Origin: Spiroplasma sp. AdecLV25b
GTDB lineage: Bacteria; Bacillota_I; Bacilli_A; Mycoplasmatales; VBWQ01
Direction: 5' to 3'
Length of the DNA: 58,697 nucleotides
NCBI RefSeq assembly: GCF_030913225.1
Contig: NZ_JAQYTS010000036.1
Location: forward strand, 1 to 58,697
The notes under the pieces were generated by a model. The model ran no database searches, was not told the origin of the DNA, and saw nothing but the letters and a program-made list of their open reading frames with translations. The translations under genes were made by a program, and so were the position numbers. Positions 43,026 to 52,699 of this stretch are shown piece after piece; the first letter of the stretch is position 1; each line of letters begins with the position of its first letter.

Positions 43026-43154
43026 TTAAGCAGGTCAAATTGAATCATTATCACCTTGTTTAATAGTAATATTATTTCTACTAAACATTCCATAGTTATA
43101 ACCATTAATTTCTAAATCAAAGCGGAATAAATTATTATAGAAATTACAAACTTT
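43026..43154 (-). pseudogene. third C-terminal remnant of the lipoprotein family
   Basis: A 42-codon stretch, NNLFRFDLEINGYNYG then MFSRNNITIKQGDNDSIWPA and stop, aligns with the tails at 33329 and 33769 (NFTIKKGVDNKVWP). No start codon or upstream part. From 43155 to 43434 I see only AT-rich sequence and a possible promoter (TATAAT near 43390) for the helicase. Confidence 0.55.
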
Positions 43155-43434
43155 TTATTAGACTTCTACGATTTTAATTTTAAATAATTTATAAATTATA
43201 ACAATCAAATTAAATCTATAATAAACATGTAAAATAAACAATTTAAAAAAATTTATAGTAAAATTAATATTCCCCAATGATCCACAATTTAGATTAAGAT
43301 CACAATAATAATATCTCATTTTGGGACACAGGAATAATTTTAAAATATTTAGTTTTTCTATATTTTAAAAATATACTTTTAGGTATAATTATATAATAAC
43401 TTTTAACTAAATTGAAGGAGCAAAAATAACTAAA

Positions 43435-46400
43435 ATGTCAAATTTTAATATTGAATTCATTAAACAAATAGCACCAACTACAATATTATATCGTGGTCAA
43501 AGCATATATAAAAATAATTATTTAACATTACTTAAAAAAGAAATAATTAATATCAGTAATGAAAGAAATCAATTGATTTTTATTTTTTCCTGTTTAGCTT
43601 CACAAAGTAATGAAGAGTATAAAGTTGGAATTAGTTTTTTATATTTTAATAATAAAGTTGAGTTAGAAAAGGTAACATGTAATTGCATGTATGTTTTAAC
43701 TAATCGAGCTGATTGTAAACATATTATTGGTGCTTTACTTTATTGTTTTTATAAATCAAATGGAGATATTTTACAATGAAGTGGCTTTCTCCAACCAACT
43801 ACTGATTTAATTAACTTTTTTAAAATGCAACAATCATCTAATAAAATTGTAACAACAGATACTATTGATTGTAAAATTACATGTGAAATTATTAATGAAA
43901 ACAAAGCTGCATTAAAATTTAGTGTCGGAATTAAAAATTTCAAAGAAGTAAAAGATATTAATGAATTTTTGGAATTATTAATGAAAGAAAAACCGACATT
44001 TGTGCAAGAAAGACGTTTTGCCAATCTTTATGGTATTCCTTTAATTCCTGAATCAGAACAATATAGTAACAAATTTTTAAGATTATTAAAATTTTTAAAA
44101 GAAGAAACAGAGTTGTTTAATCATTCCCAAATAGCACAATTTAACTATGTTTATCATAAAAATAGAAGCAATTGTTTTAATATGTTAGCGTTACAAACGG
44201 AACGTTTTTTCAAGTTTATGAAAAATGAAAGAATTGATTTAGTAATAAAAGATACTTTATATGCTAATGTTCCCATAACTGAAAAATACTACCAAGTTAA
44301 TTTAAGTGTTAAACTCCAAGATAATAAAATTCTAATTAAAAATGAAAAGACTAACCCTTTATTTTTAACTATCCGCCTACAAACCATTTTCGATAACAAT
44401 AAAATATCATTTTTACAAGATAAATATCGTAATAGTAGTGGGTTTATTTTACAAACCATGAACTTGCAAAATAAAAATGAAATTTTATTTGATGAAAAGG
44501 GTAGTCAAGAAGCATTTCAATATATTATTCCTGTTTTAAAACAAGAAACAGATATTGTTACTATTGATGAACAATTACCAGAATATGTTGAAAATAACAG
44601 TTTAGTAATTGAAAGTTACTTTGATTTTGATGGAAAATCAGTAATCTTAAAACCAATTTTTAATTACAGTAAAGTCTTGTTTGATATAGATAATAATCGT
44701 AATCACCCTACAAAACTAGTAATCCGTGATTATGATAAAGAAAAAAAATACTATAATTTTATCAATTTACTACCATTTGTTAAACAAGATAATCAACTAT
44801 TTTTAAGTGATATTAATGATATTATGAAATTACTAGACCAATTCCTACCACCATTAGAAGAACATTCAACCATTTATTATACTGATGATTTTAAAAAAGT
44901 ACGTTTTATTGAGTTTAAATTAGTTACTAGTGCTGTTCGTCTAAACCCAGAAAATAGTCTGTTAGAATTTGATTTTGCCTTAGGCGAAATCCCTGCTACA
45001 GAACTACAAGCAATCTTTAATGCCATGAAATCTACTAATAAATATCACCGCTTAGAAGATGGTGCGATTATTGACTTGCAAAATAAAACACTACAAAAAT
45101 TTGCGAAATTGATTGATAAATTTGATGTCCCAGTAAATGTTCTAGCACCTGGTAAATTAAAATTACCAAAATTTAACGCCTTCTTTTTAGAGCAACAACT
45201 AAAATCATTTAAAGGTGTGTCAATTAAAAAAGATCAATTTTTTAAAGATTTTGTTAAAAAAGTTAAAAATTTTGCAGAAAATAAAATTACTATTAATTCA
45301 AACCTTAATGCTACATTACGTGATTATCAAATCAAAGGTCATCAATGATTAAAAACCTTAGCCGGAATTGGGTTTGGTGGCATTCTAGCTGATGAAATGG
45401 GTCTTGGAAAAACATTACAAACTATTAGTTATATTGCTCAAGAATACGAAGAAAATCCCAGCATGAAACCAATATTAATTATTGGCCCTGCTTCTATTAT
45501 TTACAACTGAGAAAGTGAATTCAATAAGTTTGCTCCTCACATAAAAACTATTGTTATTGCTGGTGACAAAGCGACAAGAAAATCTATCTTATCTGATCAT
45601 CAAAATTACCAAGTGTTAATTACTTCATATCCACTATTACGACGTGATTTTACTCAATATGAATCTCTATCATTTTCTCATTGCTTTATTGATGAAGCCC
45701 AACACATTAAAAATCCTACTTCGTTAAATGCCAAAGCTACTAAAGATATTAATGCTCCGATTCGGTTTGCCCTAACAGGAACACCAATTGAAAACAATTT
45801 AACAGAGCTATGATCAATCTTTGATTTTGTATTACCTGGTTTCTTATTATCACACCATAAATTTAAAAAACAATATGAAACACCAATTGTTAAAAATGAA
45901 GATAAACTGTTATTAAACGAATTAAATAGTAAAGTACAACCTTTTATTTTGCGAAGATTAAAAAAAGATGTAACTTTAGAGTTACCTGATAAAATTGAAA
46001 ATAAAATTATTATTGAGATGACTGACCGTCAGAAAAAAATGTATAGTGCCTACGTGAGTGCTGCCAAAAAAGATTTAGATGCTACCATTGATACTAAAGG
46101 TTTTAACCAAAGCAAAATTAAAATTTTAGCTGTCTTAACAATGTTACGTCAAATTTGTTGTGACCCTAGTATTTTAAATGAAGGTTATGCTAATGAAAGT
46201 GCTAAAATTGATGCTTTAAAAGACATGCTATCAGAGTTAATTGGTTTAGGACATAAAATTTTAATTTTCTCTCAATTTACTCGTGTTTTAAAAAATATTG
46301 CTCCCATTTGTGAAAAATTAAATATTAACTTTCTTTATTTAGATGGTAGCACTAAAACCCAATCACGTTTAGCGATGGTAGAAGAATTTAATAATGATAA

Positions 46401-46722
46401 AAATATTAGCGTATTTCTAATTTCTTTAAAAGCAGGAGGAGTTGGTCTTAATTTAACTAGCGCTGATGTTGTAATTCACTTTGATCCATGATGAAATCCA
46501 TCAACAGAAAACCAAGCTACTGACCGTGCCCACCGCATTGGACAAAAAAAAGTTGTCCAAGTCATCAAACTAATTACCAAAGGCACAATTGAAGAAAAAA
46601 TCATTACCATTCAAGATAAAAAACGAGCAATGATTGATTCTGTAATTGATAGTTCTGATGATGCACAACTAATTACTAACTTAAGTGAAACTGAACTAAA
46701 AAGTCTACTAGATCTAAATTAA
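43435..46722 (+). CDS. SWIM-domain SNF2-family helicase
   Basis: 1095 aa. The N-terminus carries a SWIM zinc motif, [16 protein letters not shown] (CxCx9CxH, about 80-97), then a long bacterial-SNF2 accessory region. The ATPase begins near residue 645: Walker [15 protein letters not shown] (about 651-664), [14 protein letters not shown] (about 753), [16 protein letters not shown], and C-terminal helicase motifs [42 protein letters not shown] and [12 protein letters not shown]-driven remodelling of DNA-protein complexes, possibly RNA polymerase recycling. The GAAGGAG lies 14 nt from the ATG. Confidence 0.93.
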
Positions 46723-46991
46723 TTTTTTATTATATCTTCAAATAGTACAAATTGTTCTTGACTAAGTAAATTTTTAAATATAATTTGCGTTTGATTAGTA
46801 TTAATAGTTTTTACTAAGCCTTCTAATTGTAAAAATAAACTTCTCAAATCCAACATCACATTTTCAATTTCAAATTTTAAGTTCTTATCAATTTTCTTTT
46901 GTGATTTAGTTTTTTCCAAATTAAGATAATTAACCATAATTGTCATATTAAAATAGTCAATTAGACTAATAACACCATCTTTTTTAAACAT
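46719..46991 (-). CDS. hypothetical protein, convergent with the helicase gene
   Basis: 90 aa, mainly helical ([20 protein letters not shown]), ending [18 protein letters not shown]. Not recognised. GGTGG precedes the ATG at suitable spacing and its stop overlaps the helicase stop by 4 nt. Reasonable amphipathic composition supports a real gene, at modest confidence. Confidence 0.5.
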   Translation of the reverse strand: MFKKDGVISLIDYFNMTIMVNYLNLEKTKSQKKIDKNLKFEIENVMLDLRSLFLQLEGLVKTINTNQTQIIFKNLLSQEQFVLFEDIIKN

Positions 46992-47179
46992 ATACACTTA
47001 TCCACCATTCTTTTATTATTGAATAATATAACCTTATGTTTTTCTAATATCTATATCTAAACACTATTTATCATAACAAAGTTTAGTAACTAAGTCATTA
47101 AAAACCAGCAAATTTGTCTTTCTTTCTAAATTATAGGTGTTCAAAGTTACTGTAAAATAAATTTTATTGTTTGAAAATA

Positions 47180-47208
47180 TTGTTTTATCAATAAGATTAT
47201 TGTATAAT
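47180..47208 (+). promoter_or_regulatory. promoter of the nusA-infB operon
   Basis: -35 TTGTTT (47180-47185), 17-nt spacer, -10 TATAAT (47203-47208) preceded by TG. Drives a leader of about 165 nt. The rest of the 383-nt gap contains only this promoter and the following hairpin. Confidence 0.7.
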
Positions 47209-47232
47209 AATTTATGAATTAGAATTATAGCA

Positions 47233-47262
47233 AGACAGCTACAAGCTGTCTTTATTATTTTT
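47233..47262 (+). terminator. leader attenuator hairpin ahead of nusA
   Basis: AGACAGCT(ACA)AGCTGTCT then TTATTATTTTT, about 20 nt after the predicted transcription start and 120 nt before nusA. It is positioned to stop most transcripts early, so it may serve NusA feedback. Confidence 0.55.
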
Positions 47263-47380
47263 AATGTAATATATTAATCTTTCTTTATCAGAGAATAATT
47301 AATATATAAACATTTTGAAATAAATCTATTTCAAATATTATAAAAACATAATTTATTTACCAAACTTTAAGGAGGATAAA

Positions 47381-48565
47381 ATGAGCGAAAAAGAACGCAA
47401 TGAGGTTATTTTAGCAGCAATTAAAGAAATCGCTGAAGAAAAACAAATTAATGAAGAAGACATTATCGAAGCTTTAAAGGAAGGGTTAATTAAAGCTTAT
47501 GAACGTCAAAGTCAAAGTGATACACTTGAAAATATCCGTGTTCAAATTGCTTTGCAAAAAGGCGAAATTAAAATTTATCAAGATTTAAAAGTAGTAGCAA
47601 AGGTAGAAGATATTGATACTGAAATTGCTTTATCAACTGTTAAAAAGTTAAATCCAGATTTAACGATTGGTGATACATATACCAAACTAATCCCCACTGA
47701 TCAATTTTCACGTTTATCAATTTTTCAAGCTATTCAAGTAGTCAAACAATCAATTCGTGAAGCTGAAAAAACATCAATTTACGATGAATTCATTGACAAA
47801 AAAGACCATATCTTAATTGGTACTGTTGAAAGCAGAGAAGAAACATACATGCTTATTAAAATTGGACGTGCTTATGCCTTTTTACCACGTCAAAATCAAA
47901 TTCCTAATGAAATTCCAACCAAAGATACACCAATTGTTAATACTGAACACATTAAATTTTATGTTGAGGACATCATTAAAAATAAAAACTATGGTCAAAT
48001 CTTAGCATCAAGAACTCATCCCAACTTCTTACGTTGTTTACTAGAATTAGAAGTACCAGAAATTGCTCAAGGCGTAATTGAAATAAAAGATGTGGCCCGC
48101 ATTCCTGGGATTCGTGCTAAAGTAGCCATTTTAAGTCATGACCCAAGTATTGATGGAATCGGAGCTTGTATTGGTAAAAACGGCGAACGAACAAAACTAG
48201 TTACTACTGAACTAAGTGGTGAAAAAATTGATATTATTGCTTGAAGCCCTGATATTAAAACTTATATTATTAACGCTTTAACACCTGCTAAAGTTATTTC
48301 AATTACGATTGACGAACAAAATAAACAAGCTAATATTATTGTCCCAACTGAACAGTTATCATTAGCCATTGGTAAAAATGGCATGGCAGCAAAACTAGCA
48401 GCTGGAGTTACTCACTGAAACATTAATATTTCTTCATTAGAACAAGCACAAGAAAACAATATTAAATTCACTTGAAATGGTAATATTAAAGAAAACGAGT
48501 ACGATAATTTTATCAAAGAGTTGAAAAAGAAAACCCACTGAAATAATAAAGTTCGTTATTAAATA
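47381..48565 (+). CDS. nusA: transcription termination/antitermination factor NusA
   Basis: 394 aa. N-terminal RNAP-binding domain, S1 domain (GTVESREETYMLIKIGRAYA), then KH1 and KH2: VARIPGIRAKVAILSHD, DGIGACIGKNGERTK, GEKIDIIAWSPD and LSLAIGKNGMAAKLA. The acidic C-terminal repeats of proteobacterial NusA are absent, as in Firmicutes. AAGGAGGA. First gene of nusA-ylxR-infB-rbfA; rimP, often ahead, is not adjacent. Confidence 0.96.
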
Positions 48566-48578
48566 AAAGGAGGAGTTT

Positions 48579-48869
48579 ATGGAAAATCACCCATTAATCC
48601 AACGCAAAAAAATCTCTATGCGCAAATGTGTTATTACTAACACTATTTTACCAAAACGCGAACTAATTAGAATTGTTGTTACCAAAGACGGGACACTGCT
48701 AATTGATACTTCTGGTAAACATGCTGGTCGTGGTGCTTACATCCAACCCAGATTGAATTTAATTCCTCAATTGAAAAAAAATCAGGGATTAGCACGTGCG
48801 CTAAAAACAAAAATTCCCAATGAATTTTATGATGCACTAATAAAAGAAATCCAAGAAAATTGAGACTAA
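48579..48869 (+). CDS. ylxR: YlxR/RnpM family RNA-binding protein
   Basis: 96 aa. Basic RNA-binding protein: SMRKCVITNTILPKRELIRI and HAGRGAYIQP are the YlxR signatures. RnpM modulates RNase P in Bacillus. It starts 13 nt after nusA, and the last two codons before the stop are UGA(Trp)-Asp. Conserved position between nusA and infB. Confidence 0.92.
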
Positions 48870-48896
48870 TTTTCCCAAACGAAAGGCGAGATGCAC

Positions 48897-50729
48897 ATGG
48901 CAAAAAAACGAGTATCTCAACAAACACAAAATATTAACCAACAATTAAAACAAAAAACATCACGAATTAACGAAAAAGGAACATTCTTATTTAGTGAACC
49001 ACTAACAATATCAGAATTTGCCAAAAGTTTAAATCACCCAGTAACCGACATCATCCGATACTTCATGAAAAAAGGTCAACTATTTAATCAAAATAAAGTA
49101 TTGGACAAAGATAGCATGGCTGAAATCTGTTTAGAATGAGGTTTTGACTTTGAAGAAACCAAAGTCATTACTTATGAAAACCTATTAGAAAATATAGAAT
49201 TAGATAATGACCCGAAAAAACTAGTAGAACGCCCACCAGTGGTAACCATCATGGGACACGTTGACCACGGCAAAACAACACTACTAGATACCATTCGTAA
49301 TTCTAAAATTACACACAAAGAGCATGGTGGTATTACCCAACACATCGGTGCTTATCAAGTAAAAACTGCAACTAATAAACTAATTACTTTTATTGACACA
49401 CCAGGTCACGAAGCATTTACAGAAATGCGTTCTCGTGGTTCTAAAATTACCGATATTGTCATATTAGTAGTAGCTGCTGATGATGGTGTTATGCCTCAAA
49501 CCCGTGAAGCTATTGACCATGCCAAAGTAGCTGGCGTTTCCATTATTGTTTTTGTTAACAAAATGGATAAACCTACCGTTAACACTGACCGCATTATGAA
49601 TGAACTATCAGTATGTGGATTAACTAGTGAAGAATGAGGTGGTGATACTATCTTTGTTTATGGTAGTGCCTTAAAACATCAAGGTATTGATGACTTGTTA
49701 GAAGCGATACTAGTAGTTGCAGAACTTAAAGAATTAACAGCTAATCCTAGTCGCATTGCTAATGGAACAGTTATTGAATCACACCATGATAAAAACGTTG
49801 GATCAATTTGTACATTATTAGTACAAGGTGGAACATTAAAAGTAACCGATATTGTCGTAGCAGGTAGTGTTAAAGGAAAAATTAAACGCTTAATCAATGA
49901 TTTAGGAAAAGAAATTACTAAAGCAGGGCCATCAATGCCTGTCCAAGTATTAGGTTTTGAAACTGCACCTAGTCCTGGTGAATCATTTATTGTTTTTAAT
50001 GATGATAAAACAGCACGAAGAATAGCTCTTGCACGAAAAACACAAGAAACAAATACATCACGTAATAATTGTCAAATTACTTTAGGTAACTTAGTACAAG
50101 ATGCATCTGATGGTGAATTAAAACAAATTAACGTTATTCTTCGTGCTGACACGCAAGGTTCAGTCCAAGCAATTGTGCAAGCCGTACAAAAAATTAATGT
50201 TAATGATATTACTGTTAAATTTATTCGGGCCACTGTTGGCGGAATTAGTGAATCTGATATTAAACTAGCCCAAACTTCAAATAGTATTGTTTATGGTTTC
50301 AATGTTCGCCCTAATAATGTTGTTCGCACCGCAGCAGAAAATGCTGGCGTTGAAATCAGGTTACATAACATTATTTACAAAGTAACTGAAGAACTACAAT
50401 TAGCCGCTAAAGGACTACTAGAGCCAACTTTTGAAGATAAAGTCCTTGGTCAAGCACGAGTAATCCAAACCTTTCACTTCTCAAAAGTAGGAACAATTGC
50501 TGGTTGTGTGGTTATTGATGGGTTAATTAAACGTAATAGTAAAGTTCATATCATTCGTGATGATGTTGTAATTTACACTGGTGATATTAGCACTTTAAAA
50601 CATGAAAAAAATGATTTAAAAGAAGCAAAAAAAGAAACGCAATGTGGAATTACTATTAAAAACTATAATGACTTAAAAGAAAATGATATTATTGAATCAT
50701 TCTTAGTTGAGGAAGTATTGGAGAAATAA
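48897..50729 (+). CDS. infB: translation initiation factor IF-2
   Basis: 610 aa. Short N-terminal region ([17 protein letters not shown]), then the G domain: [12 protein letters not shown] (G1), [24 protein letters not shown] (G3), NKMDKP (G4), followed by EF-Tu-like domain II and C-terminal fMet-tRNA-binding domain. Start at 48897 preferred over 48891 since AAAGGCGAG needs spacing. Much shorter N-terminus than E. coli IF-2, as usual in mollicutes. Confidence 0.96.
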
Positions 50730-50730
50730 C

Positions 50731-51090
50731 ATGGTCTTATTAAAATTAGAGCAACAAGCAAGTGCTTTTAAAAAAGAAATAAACATTATTCTTAAAACAC
50801 AAGCTAACAATATTTTATTCAAAGATATTACTATTACTGATGTTAAAATTACTAAAGATAATAGTTATGCAACCATTTATTGAACTATTTACTTTGATAA
50901 CATTGATATCAAAGCAGTAAGTGTGGCTTTAGAAAAGGCGAAAGGTTTCTGTCGTAGTGCTTTAGCTAAAACTAGTAGTAAATATAAAGTACCGATTCTC
51001 CGTTTTAAATATGATGAAACTAGTACTAAAGTTAAAAAGATTGATGAAATTCTTTCAAACATTAAAAAAAATTCAAATAACAATGAATAA
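50731..51090 (+). CDS. rbfA: ribosome-binding factor A
   Basis: 119 aa KH-type 30S maturation factor. IITDVKIT-like strand, SYATIYWTIYF, and FCRSALAKTSSKYKVPILRF with YDET. It starts 1 nt after the infB stop: tight coupling. Last gene of the operon. Confidence 0.88.
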
Positions 51091-51173
51091 TAATAAATAA
51101 TTTTAATACTTAAATTAAAACAATAAATCAAGTCTATTTCCATAATTAGACTGACTTTTAAAGGCTAAATTTT

Positions 51174-51203
51174 TTGAAATTTTCATACTATAGTTGCTAT
51201 AAT
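51174..51203 (+). promoter_or_regulatory. promoter of the deiminase-like gene
   Basis: -35 TTGAAA (51174-51179), 18-nt spacer, -10 TATAAT (51198-51203). The predicted start lies only about 12 nt before the ATG at 51223, giving a near-leaderless mRNA. Confidence 0.65.
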
Positions 51204-51222
51204 GGTAGTAAAAGTGATAACT

Positions 51223-51903
51223 ATGAAAAAAATATTAGCAACAACTTTAATAGCAAGTATGATTATGATTGATAATGACCAAACATGTTTTGCCAGTTAT
51301 GAAGGGATTATGTGTGAAGATCGTAATCCTAGTTTAACTGTCGAACAAGCTGAAGACTATTTAAAAAATTATTTAAATGTTATTAACATTATTTGAATTC
51401 CTCATGGCTTACCTTTTGATGAAACTAAAGGTCGTTTAGAAAATATAATGTATGTAGTTGACAATAAAACCATTTTAGTAAGTTGAACTAATAATGCCGA
51501 AGATGATCGCTATCAAGCAGTAAAAGCTGCTTATGATATTTTATTACGAGCTACTAATGTTCACGGTAAACGTTATAATGTCATTAAAGTTCCTTTACCA
51601 CCCATGGACGTTCGCAATGAAGAAGATATTAAACTAATTGATTATAATATTTATCATCAAGTAGTACTTCCCAATCAAAAATTAGTAACTAGTTATGTTA
51701 ATTTATACATTAGTAATAAAATAGTTTTAATTCCTAGTTTTAATCATAAAGAAACCCAAGAAAAAGTATTAGATATTATGTCAATACTTTTTAATGATAA
51801 ACAAATCATAGTTATTGATGTTAGAGAGCTACTTTTAGGGAAAAGTGGATTAAATAGTTTCATATGCTATCAACCAGAATTACAAGAAAAAAATAATCCA
51901 TAA
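51223..51903 (+). CDS. agmatine-deiminase-like pseudoenzyme (C-terminal half)
   Basis: 226 aa. From about residue 22 it resembles the second half of agmatine/peptidylarginine deiminases (guanidino-group-modifying fold): EDRNPSLTVEQAEDYLKNYL, IIWIPHGLPFDETKGRLENI, VIKVPLPPMDV, SYVNLYISNKIVLIPSF and IDVRELLLGKSG. The family's final motif GGNIHCITQQQP is KSGLNSFICYQP here, so catalytic His and Cys appear as Asn and Ser; the earlier HVDG motif is MIDN. The N-terminal half, about 150 residues in active enzymes, is absent. A start at 51202 is excluded because it lies in the -10. Transcribed, intact frame, almost certainly not catalytic. Confidence 0.7.
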
Positions 51904-51997
51904 GGTTCAAAATACGCTAAGGTTTAGTTATCCACCAGAGCAGTAATATCTCTCGAATTTGCTTAGTTAAATTAATTAAATTATATCATTATCATAT

Positions 51998-52051
51998 TAT
52001 AAAAACCCCAACAACTAGGGTTGGGAATGCGAGAGTTTACTCCCTCTTGCA
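51998..52051 (-). ncRNA. candidate 54-nt small RNA divergent from the PemK-like gene
   Basis: On the minus strand, -35 TTGATA (52080-52085), 16-nt spacer and extended -10 TGGTATCAT (52058-52066) predict a start near 52051. The RNA has TGCAAGAG/CTCTCGCA and CCCAAC/GTTGGG stems, the latter followed by GTTTTTAT, an intrinsic terminator. No ORF. Confidence 0.5.
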
Positions 52052-52119
52052 ATATTAATGATACCATAAATCAATATTTTATCAATAGAAAATATTACGA
52101 AAATTTAATGGAGAAAAAC

Positions 52120-52614
52120 ATGAAAAATAAATCTTGAGATTGAAGAAAATTACAAAGAGGTCGTGGTATAAGAGTTCAAATAATCAATGATATTGAGAAA
52201 GAAACTGGAAAACAAAAATATCGTCCTGCCATTGTTATTAAGTCTTATCCAAGTCATGTAAAAGTACAACTAATAACAACTGAATCTAGCAATCATGATT
52301 ATTTTAATATTAAAAATGATAATCATATCAATTTTATAAGACCTATATATTCTAGAACAATTAAGTTCAACGAGATTAGTGATATTTGAAAAGACACATT
52401 TAATAAATCTATTGAATTAGATCGATATAGTACATTTTTTATAAAACTTGTTCAGATGGAAATAAAAGAAAATTTTAATATAAATCCAAATTCAATTAAT
52501 TATAGTGTTTTAAAAAAACATAAAGAACAGTTAGAACAACTAATAGATTGAATTCATGATTTGCAAGAAGAAAATTCAAAGTTTAAAACTCAATTGGATA
52601 CATTAAAAAAATAA
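52120..52614 (+). CDS. PemK/MazF-like protein with C-terminal coiled coil
   Basis: 164 aa. The N-terminal domain starts RGRGIRVQIINDIEKETGKQ and continues YRPAIVIKSYPSHVKVQLIT, the R-P-hydrophobic strand pattern of PemK/MazF-type barrels; FIRPIYSRTIKFNEI follows. Residues 130-164 form a coiled coil (HKEQLEQLIDWIHDLQEENS). Toxin-like fold is inferred; catalytic residues of MazF are not certain. No antitoxin protein gene adjoins it; a small RNA is divergently encoded upstream. RBS GGAG. Confidence 0.55.
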
Positions 52615-52699
52615 AAAGCATTAACTATTCCTTGTATAACTTTCATCTTATAACATTAATATAATACCACTTAGGTATAAATAATAAAAATATTTATAC

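Noticed and set aside
51223-51290. Signal peptide on the deiminase-like protein
   Set aside because: The first ~20 residues are hydrophobic, but from MIDNDQTC on they align with an internal strand of the enzyme family, so this is more likely the truncated fold than an export signal.
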